From Gordionus sp. m RMFG-2023 (Eukaryota; Nematomorpha; Gordioida; Chordodea; Parachordodidae): a DNA stretch of 64,000 nucleotides. Below are positions 32,892 to 47,929 of this stretch, piece after piece. Every line of letters begins with the position of its first letter. Within the stretch, counting starts at the first letter, position 1. A program made the position numbers and the translations under genes. Below the pieces are notes generated by a model. The model saw nothing but the letters and a program-made list of their open reading frames with translations. It searched no databases and was not told the origin of the DNA. The stretch spans positions 68,673,561-68,737,560 of the forward strand of contig NC_088775.1 in NCBI RefSeq assembly GCF_954871325.1. The letters run 5' to 3'.

Positions 32892-33114
32892 TAGTGTTGT
32901 TAAACGGCTCGTTTTGAGCCTATTTTTCAAAACGGCTAACTCAATATTTTAGTCAGAAAAATATTGCCTAAGCCTCGAGATTTCGATAATATATGTCTAA
33001 ACCTCTGTTACTTCTATGAGAAAAATCTTCAGGCCTGCGTAATATTTTTCTGGATATAATATTGAATTAGCCGTTTTTAAAAATCGGCTCAAAACGAGCC
33101 GTTTAACAACACTA
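32892..33114. mobile_element. hAT MITE family D, copy D1
   Basis: 223 bp. TAGTGTTGTTAAACGGCTC at the left and the inverted match at the right, with 8-bp duplication ATCCCGCC / ATCTCGCC (one mismatch). Inner arms repeat AAAACGGCTAACTCAATATT and its inverse around a ~100-base core with AGCCTCGAGATTT and AATCTTCAGG. No coding capacity. Same length as copy D3. Confidence 0.9.
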
Positions 33115-33122
33115 ATCTCGCC

Positions 33123-36100
33123 TTTTGCTGACCTCTAATCTGAATAGAAAGTGATGTTTAGAGTATTTTAAAGATATTATCACCTTATGTCGAAATCTCT
33201 ATTTAAAAAGAAAGATATCCTAGCTTCTTTTGTGATTACGATTTAAAATTAAGAACAAAAATTGGGTCGAATTAATACAACTATAAAAACTCAACTATAA
33301 AAACTCCCTTTTTAACGTTTATCATAGAGACATCGGAATATCCATTAGCGAATTTCTATGTTATTATATGTTTATCCGAGATCTGCAGGGGTAAAATTTT
33401 AAGCCCGCTCTGGATTAAAGAAAAATCCCTATTTTTAAGCCCTGCCCGAATTTAAAATTTTTTTTATTTGCCCCTGTCCAATTTTCACTTATTCTTACGC
33501 CCTTGTTGATTTTAAATATTTCGTCATTTTAAAATGTATTTTAATTAAAATATTATCAGCAAATGAATGTTATATACTGGGTTATTTATATAATATTAAT
33601 ATTTTTAGGCGCCCGATCTTAAAAAATTAAAATTATACCATTTTACGCTCTTCTCCTAGCCGGTAGATTTCTGATATTTATAAAACTTTTTTTTTTAAAT
33701 CATAAAAATTTATTATTTGAATAACCTTATAATGTAAGCCCCATAATTAGCCTTATTTCGCCATATAATTTTTACTAAATTGAAATATTTTTTTTGCAAA
33801 AATTCGATATTTAATGTTAAAATAAATATTTCACTGTTATAACTTATTAAAAATTACAAGTTATTTTTGACCTTCTTTTTGAGTAATAAATTTTAAGATT
33901 TATTGAGTAACATTATGACAAAAGCAATCTATAAATAAAAATTAATTATAATTGAAACGTTAAACTTGGAAACATCTTAAAGGGCAGGGCGACTCAAACT
34001 ATAATTATGCTAATAGTATTGTTAAATCACTAAACTTTGACATCTCAAATAGAACTGAGTAGCCCTCTAAACTGTGCCTCAACTTAAAGGTGGGATAATA
34101 ACTTGACTTAGCCGTTTTGGAGATGGCTAACGATATATGATTTTAACAACATTCTATTCTGACATACGGATATAATAGATAATTATAATTTCGTTTAAAA
34201 AAAATTCTAAATAGTTACTCAGTCTAATTTTTTTAGGGTTTGCATTTTCAATTATTCATTTACTTAAGGAAGATAAATTATATTTAAATATTATATTATC
34301 TACAATGAGGTGGGCAAGGTCAAAATAACTATGTTGGCAACCGATCTAAGTCAAGATAAGATATAGTCGCTGTTGAAGCTTTTACTTTGGTCAGTACCGA
34401 CTTGCTTGAGTTTTGAACGGGCATTATTCCCTTCGAACTCTCGTTGATTTTGAATTTTCCACTCCAATGGTGACCTCGGCAGAAAATTTTAAATTATTCT
34501 GTCATATCTTATATATATATCTAGATTATTTTTTTAAAAATATAAATTCTTATTTTTCTCTAGTGCTACCAATTTTTTTGCCTTATATATATATATGAAT
34601 CTTAAAATCTTTTATAACAACTTTAATTTATGAGGACTGGAATTTTAAGCGGGGTAGAATTTATTTAGCGGGTCGGTTCGGACCCCAAAATTTTCGAAAA
34701 TAATATTTTATTTTTTTCTTCTGAGATTGAAAAACCCAACAATCTACCTTAAAAAATACATTTTTTTCCCCCTTATCGCTTGCTTTGCAGTACATAATAG
34801 GACTCCAAAAAAGAGGATTTTATAGCCTATCATGGAATAAATAAGAGTTTTTTTTATTTTATTTTTATTTTAAGAGTTATATGTGCATATTATAGTTACA
34901 TTTTTTGTTTGAAAAAGTTTAATTAACCTTGTCTGTTTTTTTTAAATATAATTTTATGGGTTCTATTATAATAATCTGCGAAATAAAGATAAATAATCAA
35001 AATACTATAATATAATTGTACCATTCAATAAGATCAATGAATAACATATAATAACGCGTTAAGAAAAAGCTCAGTATCATCATTGCAGTCCTGACAATAT
35101 TCTCTGGCTTGTTTTACTTCTAATTTTGTAGTTATAAGCTAAAATTCGTTTCAAGGCTCACGACAAAATTATTTTCTTAGCCAGTACATTAATACTAGTG
35201 CTCTATTTTGTACCCATTTTCTTTTCACCTTTAAAAAAAATTTGTCTTAAGATCTTATAAATATTTTTATGAATTCAAAAAAGTAAATATAATTGAAATT
35301 TTGTTTTCAAGGCAAAATGAAGTTCAATTCTTTAAAAAAATATTATTTTTTTTACATAACTTGCTTGTCAAATGTGTCATTTTTTCGAAAACATTTTGTT
35401 AAAACTAACAAATTTTTGTTTCAATAAATAATTAAAAAAATAAAATAATGACGATGAAGAGCTTGATTAAACAATAGTTTTATTCTGACCCATTAATTTT
35501 TTCGTAACTTAGTTTACATATTTAAAAATCATAGACCCGCAGACACCGAACCCGATCTGATCCAAGTTACCAGAGCGGATCCCGAAATTGTGTGCTTTTA
35601 AAAATCCGGGTGGTATTCAATTTTTTTTGAGATAAATTTAATAGTATCCATTATACCATTTGAGACCATTAGATTAGATATTGATTTCCTTCTCATATTT
35701 CCTTTTAGAAATAATTTTTTTAAATATAACGAAAAACTATTTAAAATTTTAAAATCATCATTCTGGCCGCGCTTAAAAATGGGGGTAATTTAAATCCGAA
35801 TGGGCCTTAAAATTATTTTTGCAAGTTCTGTGTTAAAAACTCAAAACTCCATGCCACTTCCTCTATATATTGAACATAATTATTTTAAGCATCCTCTAAA
35901 ACTAACTAATATACATTAGTTAACATTTAAAAATTAATTAATTTGATCACTCGTAATCTTAGTAAGTCATAAATATTTTAATTAACATAGGAAAAGTGTA
36001 AAATAATATTTAAAAAAAAATACTTCTCATCTCACGGGACAGATTATTAAGAAAAAGTTCATGAATACTTGATACAGAAAGTTTTTTTATATAATTTTCA

Positions 36101-36777
36101 CTTTTTCTACTTACATTCAAAACAAAGGTTTGATTGAAGTTATAAATAATAGAAAAAAAAATGTTATTCTTATATTTAATTTATATATACGTTTATTAAT
36201 TTTTTTTAAAAAATCCACAAGCTGGAGGCTGGCTCCGGTATTACGTTATAATAATTGAACGCTTTTTAGTTTTTAATTAGATCGCGCTTTTATTCATTTC
36301 TTTTTTTAATTGATTCTTAGTATCATTATTTGAAAAAATATATAAAGAATGTTAATTTTATATTGGCATGGCATAACACCGATTGAACACCATAAAATAA
36401 AATATCCTTAAATAAATTCTTGATATTTTTTATGATTTTAGTCGATATAGTAGTATACATTACTTAAGTTGGGTAATGGTTATAAGGCGAATTTTATTTC
36501 TGCTTTCTACAGTGGACTTATATTTTCAACAAGAAAGACCCGAGACTGATGTGATAGTTATCGGCTAAAATCTAAGCTTAGCCAGCAAAAAATTGGCTAA
36601 AATAGAATAATTATCCAACTATAAACATATACTAAATTAAGCCTTTACGATGATTAGAATGTTGCCTGTTTATATTTTTGAATCGATTTTTCAAGGCTTT
36701 GACTCTTTTTTAAAACATAAATCCTCTCATAATGTCCCCTAACATTAAATCCAAAATGTCAGCTTATTATAAAATAT
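33123..36777. other. Non-coding 5' flank or upstream intron of the kinase gene
   Basis: No gene was identified. Contains decayed L-like pieces (33377-33677 beginning GATCTGCAGGGG; 34645-34700; about 35535-35830) and a possible D-like relic (about 34010-34155). A less AT-rich, apparently single-copy segment at about 34310-34480 is the best place for a promoter or first exon of the kinase gene, but no exon could be defined there. Confidence 0.4.
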
Positions 36778-36785
36778 GATATTCA

Positions 36786-38989
<2,204 letters not shown>

Positions 38990-38997
38990 ATATATAT

Positions 38998-39276
38998 CAG
39001 AGACCTGCAGGCCCCGGGCCTGGCCGTATTTTAAATATAACCGGGCCGGGTCTGAAAATTTTTTTAAAAAAAATATCCGGGCTGGGCCGTATATTTTAAA
39101 ACCAAATATTTTAAATCACCAAGCTATAAAAATCAAGAATAAATAAAATATATTTTAAAAAAATCCGGGCCGGGCCTGAAAATGAAAATAATTTTTTGAA
39201 AAATAAAATCCCGGCCGGGCCAAAAAAATTTTTTTTTAAATCCAGGTCGTACAAATGGTACCTCTGCAGGTCTCTG
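38998..39276. mobile_element. GC-rich hAT-like MITE family L, best copy
   Basis: 279 bp from CAGAGACCTGCAGG to CCTCTGCAGGTCTCTG, with 8-bp flanks ATATATAT on both sides (inside a dinucleotide run, so weak). The interior is a string of GGGCCGGGCCTGAAAA-type blocks separated by long A or T runs, the same motif on both strands. No coding capacity. Relatives in this window: 28388-28710, about 61490-61640 and 63052-63460. Confidence 0.8.
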
Positions 39277-39284
39277 ATATATAT

Positions 39285-41029
39285 ACATACTATCGAAAAC
39301 TCAATATTATATTTTTTAATAGGATATTATTATTATACTTTGTTAAAACTTTAACTCAATGGTGTCTATCTTATGAGGACAGAGTTTGTCTAGTCCTAAT
39401 TACCAAGGGCATAATTTCAGTAAAATGAGCAAGTCTCTAAGGGCATATTTTTTTTAAAACCTAACCTACATTTAAAAAATCAAGATAAATTAAGTAACTT
39501 CGTCAGTGGGCAGTCCTCATATTTTAAAAATTCTAGCATTTCATCCGTTCTGCCTAGAATAATTAGAAATATTGGAAATTTTATATTTATACCATGAAGT
39601 ACATTGGCTTAGAATGGGTCTTACTTAACTTTTAAAAGAACTAAATCTTACCCAAATCACCATCTCAGAGTTAAACGACTATTTAGCCCTATAATTGAGT
39701 TTAAAGTTTTCATTGTATGTGATACAATAAAAATACAAAAATAGGACAAATATATTATGTAATTATTTTCCATCCTAATTTATTTATAGACATGAGACCT
39801 AGATAGTAACAACCAATATCTTGGTCTTATCTAATATTTTTTTAAAAATTTTGAATAGTTAACTCCAATAACTGAGGTGACGAAATGTTTGTTGACGCAC
39901 TATAGCGACTTATTGATTCTTATCTCCTTGCTCTACTAGAACCTCTTTAGCTATTTTTTTTGGTAGCAAAGATCTAATCTTTTTTTCTCTTCAGAATAAT
40001 AGTTAGACGGAAAATCGACCAACCTAAAGAATAAATTTTTTCAAATCAAAAGCTTGCTCGCTGTCATCCATTCCAATTATTAGTTTTATTTTCTCAACTT
40101 CTCGAAAAACATTCATCTCGATGGTTCCGTCCCTTTATACCTGTAAAGAAGCCCTTTAGAAAAGGACGACAGTTGGTTTAGGAGGGTTCAGACTATTTGA
40201 TAATGGTTTTATTGACCCTTTGTTAAGATCTTTAACTGAATTATGTATTTATATCTCATTCGGGAACCCCTTCTTTTACATCCTACTATTCTTTTTTGAT
40301 CACGCCTTGTTTTTTTTCTTTTTATCTTTCACCTTTTCTAGTGGTAAGCTCCTTCAATATCTCTCTCCACTTTATTACTCATGATATCTATTTTTATCTA
40401 ATTTATATTTCTGATCAATTTCATTTGGTTCTCCCACCGGAGTATCGCTATTGAGGCTAAAGTATCTTTATCTCACACCTAAGTATCAATATCGACCGAT
40501 ATCCCATCGGAGTATTCCTCATACCGATGTATCAAATGGATAGATATCCCACCGGAGTATTCTTATCGATTCCATTGAAATCTTGATCTCCCACCTGAAT
40601 ATCAATCCCGATGGATCTCCCACCGGAGTATCGTTATCAAGTCTTGTAGCTTGGTAGACATTGAGCTTGAACGGCTCCCGAGGTTACCATTATTCTAGTG
40701 CTGGCCAAGAGATCGTTATCACCCTTTAATGACCCACGAGTTCAGATGACCATCTTATTTGCTTTATTGGACAAGTATTCTAGCACCCGGCTGTCCAAAC
40801 CTGTCGGTGACCGAGGTGGCATTTCTCAGCTCAGAAATGATATGTCTATACACATCCGTCATCGAAGAAAACCCCGAAAATTTTTAGTTCCCTACCAGGG
40901 CCTTGTATCATTAACTAAATCAGACGTTTGTATTATAATCATAGCTTTTGGGTCGTTCTTTCGTCGAGTAGTCAAGCTCAAGGCTAACGTAAGCAGAATC
41001 CGTTCGAAGACTAGTTTCTTTCAATTTCC
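39285..41029. other. Intronic stretch with an unclassified old element
   Basis: Less AT-rich than its surroundings from about 39880 on. A degenerate minisatellite lies at 40430-40640. The segment 40690-41029 stays open in one + frame, but neither strand gives a recognisable protein. It may be a remnant of one element that continues at 42513-42791 and 46323-47300 on the other side of the two hAT insertions. Family unknown. Confidence 0.4.
40430..40640. repeat. Degenerate minisatellite with CTCCCACCGGAGTATC core
   Basis: The core TCCCACCGGAGTAT and variants recur at about 40432, 40500, 40548, 40590 and 40617, separated by TATCGAT/ATCAATATCGA spacers. Units are irregular in length. The core contains a CCGG site and is GC-rich against the local background. 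No function known. Confidence 0.6.
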
Positions 41030-41037
41030 CCATATAG

Positions 41038-42504
41038 CAGTGTTGTTAAAAGCTATAAGTAGCGCGCTATCACTACCACACTACTTTAGATTTTTTTTAA
41101 AAATATTTTTTCGTATTATGACTAAAATTTCAAATATATATATAATTTTTTTTTTTGAATCTTAATAATTATAATATGTCTATACTGCCATCCCAAGTCA
41201 CGATATAAAGTATAAGCTATGGCTATACAATCCTTCAATACTAGCACGCAATGCAATATTAAATTAAATATACATATTTTTTTTATATAAAAAAGTATTA
41301 ACATTATTTATTTGAACCTTTTTAGATTTAAAAAAATTCAGAAATCATTTATAAGTAGATGGCGTTTTTAATCTGACTAGGGTCAGTCTAATTATAATGG
41401 TAATAGTTAGAATAAAAATTATGTAGGAGAGAAGTGGATAGCCATGTTTGCCAACTGGCCAGGCCATCGCCCTTTGACTTTTATCTATTAAACCAATTTA
41501 TCTCAAAATATTAAAATGTGAAAGGATTGAAATATTATTTTTTTTAGCATTGTTTTGATATTTATATATAGATGGATGGCTAATTTTAAGCATGTTTAAC
41601 ATCCAGATAATTATTTATTATAAAATATTATCATTATCATAATAGATGAGTCTGATGATAAAATGAAATGTTAATATTAATTATTTGTTGTAATTTTTAA
41701 TTTATAATATAATTCTTTAATAAAATCTTAAGGCCAGTTGAGACATACCATGTTTGGACTGGGCTAGAAAATCAATTTTCACATAAACTCATCCAACTCA
41801 AAAACTATTATAGATACAGCTTTGATTTAAATTTTATTTTAAAGATTAAGAATTGGGCTACACATTCTAAACCGCTATAAATTGGGAATCTCGTTTATAT
41901 CTCCCAAAAAATTTTAAAAATAATATTGAAAATAATATTAATAGATGCTAGGAAAAACACTTGTATTTAAATCGAGCTTTTAAAAAATAGCTAAAAATGG
42001 AGGAAATATTATCATTGTTCAAACAACATTTGGGAATATTAATAATTCCCTTAATTTTAGCGAAAACCTCAATTTAAATACAAATGTCTACTTCCCTAGC
42101 ATCTATTAATATTTTTTTCAAATTTACTCTAAAAGTTTTTTAGAAGAACGCGAGATTCCAAATTTTTTTTGTTTTAGCTATTTTTATTTTAATCCTGTGT
42201 TAATTTTTCTATCGATATTAAAATATTTTGCCAATTTAGGAAAAAGATTCCATATTTTCATCATTTTGCAAAGAAATTACTTGTTCGATATGATTTGTAG
42301 CAAAATTATCTTCAATTTCGATCTCTATCATCGACATTTTAAATTATTTTGAAAACAATGTTTATAATGCAGATTTTTAAATATAAATTTCAAAATTAAA
42401 TTAAATATAAAGATTATGATTTTAGTAGCGAGCTATCGCTATTTTTTTTAAAGTAGCGCGCTAATTACCGCTACTGGAAAAAGTAGCTCGTTATAACAGC
42501 ACTG
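41038..42504. mobile_element. hAT non-autonomous element J
   Basis: Left end CAGTGTTGTTAAAAGCTATA, right end TTATAACAGCACTG; 8-bp duplication CCATATAG / CCATTTAG (one mismatch) at 41030-41037 and 42505-42512. Subterminal GTAGCGCGCTA motifs occur near both ends. No transposase. A separate hairpin (41885-42159) lies inside. Confidence 0.85.
41885..42159. repeat. Hairpin MITE inside J
   Basis: Inverted repeat from GGAATCTCG to CGAGATTCC; the arms also share TAATAGATGCTAGG / CCTAGCATCTATTA and TGTATTTAAATCGAG / CTCAATTTAAATACA. The 275-bp unit looks like a MITE nested in J. Target duplication unclear (A/T-rich flanks). Confidence 0.65.
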
Positions 42505-43314
42505 CCATTTAGGCTTCGGAGTTAGAAATGGTTGCTAAGTGGTCTCTCACATTGCAAATAATGAGTTTGATAAAAGTTTCTATAAATTAGACTTTAGGAA
42601 TTTCTTCAATAGCATCTATAAGGATTCGTCCCTGCCTTCCTTTAAACACTTTTATAAATAAGATAATTTTCTCAACTCTTGCTATGGCTCCTCTCCTTAC
42701 TTAAATTTAGATATTTTACTTTATTTTTTCAAAAGGGAATCACTTTTGACGGTCTTTTACCTTAAGGCATTTCAACTATTGAATATAATGAACTGGAAGT
42801 AGTGTTGCGTAATCGGCTAAAAACTACGTCTACTAAATAGGCTAAGCCTATATAAATCTGCTAAAATTAAATTAGTCAAAATTCTGCATCGATGCTTAGT
42901 ATTAATTATTATTTATTTATTTTAGTAAAATAATTTATTTTATTTATACTTAATATAAATATTTTATTATTATCAACAAATAAACATGATATGATTTAAT
43001 ATTTTTTATTTATATTATTATATTTTGAAATGAAAATAAATTTATTTATTTGATGTTTTTTTAATAAAAAAAATAATATGCTGCTATATTGTAAAAATGT
43101 AATATTCTTTTTAATATAATTTATTAGTGATTTTCACAATCTTCTTTGTAAATGCATCTTTTATTGAGGAATTATATTGTAAATTTTATTAGATAAATAA
43201 ACAATCTTTTAGGTGAAATCTTTTATCATTTTTTTAAAATTATCTATTTATCATTAAATGAAGTGGATTTTATGAAACTTTTTTGATGATTTTATATGAT
43301 CTTTTTAAGGATAA

Positions 43315-44165
43315 TATTTTAATGTGACAATTGTCATAATCGTTATTTTATAAGTTTTTTGAATTTTTTTGAAGAAAATAGGTTAAAATAAGTATTAATA
43401 ACATGTGTAAATATAAATTTAGTGAAGATGTACCAATGAAAAATGATAATTGTCATAATCGTTATTTTTAAAGTTTTTTGAATTTTTTTGCAGACAATAT
43501 GTTAAAATAAGTATTAATAACATGTTTAAATAAAAATTTAGTGAAGATGTACCATAGAAAATTGACAATTGTCATAATATTTATTTTATAAGTTTTTTGA
43601 ATTTTTTTGAAGAAAATATGTTATAATAAGTATTAATAAGATGTTTAAATAAAAATTTAGTGAAGATGTACCATATAAAAGTGACAATTGTCATAATCGT
43701 TATTTTATAAGTTTTTTGAATTTTTTTGAAGAAAATATGTTAAAATAAGTATTAAAAACATGTTTAAATAAAAATTAGTGAAGATGTACCATAGAAAAGT
43801 GACAATTGACATAATCGTTATTTTATAAGTTTTTTGTATTTTTTTGAAGAAAATATGTTAAAATAAGTATTGATAACATGTTTAAATAAAATTTAGTGAA
43901 GATGTACCATAGGAAATTGACAGTGTCATAATGGTTATTTTTATAGTTTTTTGAATTTTCTTGACGAAAATATGTTAAAATAAGTATTAATAACATGTGT
44001 AAATATAAATTTAGTGAAGACAATGAAAAGGGACAATTGTCATAATCGTTAATTTTCAAGTTTTTTGAATTTTTTTGACGAAAATATGTTAAAATAAGTA
44101 TTAATAACATGTGTAAATATAAATTTAGTGAAGATGTACCAATGAAAAGTGACAATTGTCATAAC
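43315..44165. repeat. Left ~118-bp repeat array of element I
   Basis: About eight units of 115-119 bases. Each contains the 12-bp palindrome TGACAATTGTCA (or a one- or two-base variant), then ATAATCGTTATTTT, AGTTTTTTGAATTTTTTTGA, ATATGTTAAAATAAGTATTA, and AAATTTAGTGAAGATGTACC. Short open frames here are products of the repeat, not genes. Confidence 0.9.
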
Positions 44166-44449
44166 GTTATTCTTAAAATTTCTTTGATGTAAATGGGTAA
44201 AAATATAGATTGTAAAATTAAAATTGCCTGAGTATATGCCATAGAAAAACATATGGTAATAATAGATTCTTCCCCAAAAACAGGAGCAAATTGGCATTTT
44301 ATTACATCCGTTCATCGGGTCAGAAATTAATATGCAAAATTTATATCATAATATCTAATCCTAAGTAAGAAATTATTATTTTTTTTACCAATTTTTACCA
44401 GATAATCTTGTTTAAAATTTGGGTAAACTTTTTTTTCTATTTTAGAATC

Positions 44450-45605
44450 AATATCGATGCAAGTTAACTATTTTCGTCAAAAAAAATCCAAAAACTTTAA
44501 AAATAACGATTATGACAATTGTCGGTTATCTAGAGTACATCCTTACTAAATTTTTATTTAAACATGTTATCAATACTTATTTTAAAATATCTTTGTCAAT
44601 AAAATTCAAAAAACTTTAAAAATAACGATTATGACAATTGTCACTTTTCATTGGTACATCTTCACTAAATTTATATTTACACATGTTATTAATACTTATT
44701 TTAACATATTTTCCTCAAAAAAATTCAAAAAACTTAAAAATAACGATTATGACAATTGTCACTTTTCTATGGTACATCTTCACTAAATTTTTATTTAAAC
44801 ATGTTTTTAATATTTATTTTAACATGTTTTTAATATTTATTTTAACATATTTTCTTCAAAAAACTTTAAAAATAACGATTATGACAAATGTCACTTTTCA
44901 TTGGTACATCTTCACTAAATTTGTATTTACACATGTTATTAATACTTATTTTAACATATTTTCGTCAAAAAAATTCAAAAAACTTTAAAAATAACGATAA
45001 TGACAATTGTCACTTTTCATTGTCTTCACTAAATTTATATTTAAACATCTTATTAATGCTTATTTTAACATATTTTCGTCAAAAAAATTCAAAAAACTTT
45101 AAAAATAACGATTATGACAATGTCAATTTTCTATTGTACATCTTCACTAAATTTTATTTAAACATGTTATCAATATTTATTTTAACATGTTTTCTTCAAA
45201 AAAATTCAAAAAACTTATAAAATAACGATTATAACAATTGTCACTTTTCTATGGTACATCTTCACTAAATTTTTATTTAAACATCTTATTAATACTTATT
45301 TTAACATATTTTCTTCAAAAAAATTCAAAAAACTTATAAAATAACGATTATGACAATTGTCAATTTTCTATGGTACTTCTTCACTAAATTTTTATTTAAA
45401 TATGTTATTAATACTTATTTTAACATATTGTCGTCAAAAAAATTCAAAAAACTTTAAAAATAACGATTATGACAATTGTCACTTTTCATTGGTACATCTT
45501 CACTAAATTTATATTTACACATGTTATTAATACTTATTTTAACATACTTTCTTCAAAAAAATTCAAAAAACTTATAAAAGAACGATTATGACGATTGTCA
45601 CATTA
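44450..45605. repeat. Right ~118-bp repeat array of element I (inverted)
   Basis: Ten units in the opposite orientation to 43315-44165. One unit (about 44800-44880) has an internal duplication of TTTTTAATATTTATTTTAAC. Unit variants (GAAGAAAAT vs GACGAAAAT; ATGTTTAAATA vs ATGTGTAAATA) are shared between arms, showing exchange between them. Confidence 0.9.
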
Positions 45606-46322
45606 AAATATTATCCTTAAAAAGATCATATAAAATCATCAAAAAAGTTTCATAAAATCCACTTCATTTAATGATAAATAGATAATTTTAAAAAAATGAT
45701 AAAAGATTTCACCTAAAAGATTGTTTATTTATCTAATAAAATTTACAATATAATTCCTCAATAAAAGATGAATTTACAAAGAAGATTGTGAAAATCACTA
45801 ATAAATTATATTAAAAAGAATATTACATTTTTACAATATAGCAGCATATTATTTTTTTTATTAAAAAAACATCAAATAAATAAATTTATTTTCATTTCAA
45901 AATATAATAATATAAATAAAAAATATTAAATCCTATCATGTTTATTTGTTGATAATAATAAAATATTTACATTAAATATAAATAAAATAAATTATTTTAC
46001 TAAAATAAATAAATAATAATTAATGCTAAGCATCGATGCAGAATTTTGACTAATTTATTTTAGCCAATTTTTAGGCTTAGCCAATTTTTGGCTTAGCCCA
46101 TTTTTAGGCTTAGCCAATTTTTAGGCTAGCCCATTTTTAGGCTTAGCCGATTTTTAGGCTTAGCCTAATTAGGTTTAGCCGACTTTTAGGCTTAGCCTAA
46201 TTAGGTTTAGCCGATTTTTAGGCTTTACCTAATTAGGCTTAGCCGATTTTTCCATCTAAAATCTTATCTAAGCCGTTTTGTAGTCGGCTAAAATTAGCCG
46301 ATTACGCAACACTAGCTGGAAG

Positions 46323-47900
46323 CCTTTAAAAGTAACCTTTTCAAACAGGGAAAAATATTTTGACGATATAATTCGAGCCCTTTTTTATTCACATTTTCCC
46401 ACTCATCTTTTTTTTTTCCTCACATAAATTTTTTTTTTTACATAATTCTTGCACATTTTTAATTCCCCAGCCTTCCTATATAACTTCTTTCTAAGACAAG
46501 ATCCTTTGAATTAATATATAAATATTTCATCAAATCTCTTTTAGCCATGAAATTTTTTGATATTAATTGGTCCTTCACCTCTTTGCCCGTTTATCAAAGG
46601 TCCTTGGATTTTACCCCCCCCCCCCCCTCCCCATATTTAATGGCAATTGTGGTTTCCTTTCTCGATTATCGAATTAAATAATCCACTTTTCAATTCGATC
46701 AAACAATTTTAGTTCATTTTAGTTCTCCAGGGTTCTGACCACACCGTTTTAACCATTAAATTACTTTTCTATTCCTTATCATTCAATGTGCAGTTGGAAA
46801 ATCTGTTTGTCTCCTGATCTGCTTGTCTCCTGATCTAACTCACCTTTCAACTACTTAAAGAAATAGTAATGGCTGGACACGATTCCGAGTATGAAAACAA
46901 AGATTTCTCATAAAGGACTAGTTCTAAATCGTCATTTGTCATAGAGGAAGTTGTCTTATTCTATTTGTTGACACTTATGCTGCCTGTAGTAAGCAGGTAG
47001 ACCCATTTGGTAGGCAATTTTTTCTTGTCTTAAAGTTAGTTGGCCGCTTTTTGTGGCACTACAATCTTTGATACGTTAATCGGCAAATCATTGACTTCCT
47101 TTGTTTCCTTAGGAGCCCTGCCTTTAAAATAAGGATGGCAATGTCTTTAATGTCTCGTTACAGCTTGTCTGGATGCGTCATGCTTGGCCTCATTCTCTTC
47201 TAATTTAACTCTGACCTCTTGGAACTCCAATAGGGTCTAATAAATATGGGCCCCTGTTAAATTTTATTTTTTTAATCTTTAGTATTTTGGAGAATCCTGC
47301 TTCCCAATCTCTAAATTTTTTTAAATCTATCAATAAAATATCAATAAGGACAGGGGAAAGACGAGACTATTTTTCTAAAACAAGAAAACTTAATCTGATT
47401 ATGAAACACTTCCTTGTCCTTCTTAGTTTTACCTTTTCTTATAATACTTATTGCAAATTTTTTTTCTTATTTATTTTTTTTAAGAAAGTATCCAATACCT
47501 ATTTCTATAGCTATTTAATAAATAAAAACTTATGCATTTTTAATTTTTTTGAATATAATATTTAGTTATGTCCTGGAACCCGGAGTGAGCCGTAATGAGC
47601 ATTATAAACCTTTATAAATATCTGGACCAAACCGATATGATTATTTTTTGAAGGAGTAAAAAAAACCTTTATAAAAAAAGTTGAAAGTTTAAACCTGTTT
47701 TAATTTCAACCAAATAAAATAAATAATTTTATATTTTTTTAAACATTTTTTCCCATGTGGTTTATTACATAATTTACCATATCTGTGTCTTTATTTATAA
47801 TTATTAAATTATCAAAATATTTATTTAATATCCAAAAGTATGTATTACCCATAAGTAGTTTGATAGAAGGGTCATTATTCCCATATAAATTTCAAAATGA
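46323..47900. other. Intronic stretch, unclassified remnants
   Basis: No convincing gene. About 46840-47240 is less AT-rich and the - strand reads short stretches such as LLEFQEVRVKLEENEAKHDASRQAV that look protein-like, but the family is unknown. A C run of about 14 at 46615-46629 may mark an old hAT end. The frame at 47287-47565 is T-rich and hydrophobic and not supported. Confidence 0.4.
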
Positions 47901-47929
47901 CCAAATTTAAAGGTTTTAATTTTATATAT

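Larger units (their letters stand above)
42800..46314. mobile_element. Foldback hAT-type element I with ~118-bp repeat arrays in both arms
   Basis: Ends TAGTGTTGCGTAATCGGCTA and TTAGCCGATTACGCAACACTA; 8-bp duplication ACTGGAAG / GCTGGAAG (one mismatch). Each arm has, from the outside in: AGGCTTAGCC-type short repeats (expanded at 46075-46250 on the right), about 500 bases of unique AT-rich sequence, then an array of a ~118-bp unit (43315-44165 left, eight units; 44450-45605 right, ten units). The centre is about 280 bases of single-copy DNA. No transposase frame. It resembles the Drosophila FB/Galileo architecture but with hAT termini. Confidence 0.88.

Noticed and set aside
34310-34600. Candidate first exon of the kinase gene (MLATDLSQDK or MVTSAENFK starts)
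   Set aside because: Neither continues to a donor in phase 0 nor resembles the short acidic leader of the family; kept only as a possible promoter region.
40698-41165. 155-residue + strand frame
   Set aside because: It runs across the left end of hAT element J at 41038, so at least its last third is transposon end; the rest has no recognisable motif.
43315-45605. Regular repeat array resembling a CRISPR array
   Set aside because: The whole ~118-bp unit is repeated without unique spacers, it lies in inverted arms of a transposon, and the window is eukaryotic (spliced kinase exons).
47287-47565. 92-residue T-rich frame
   Set aside because: Phe/Tyr/Asn-rich translation of AT-rich DNA, without motifs or neighbouring coding signal.
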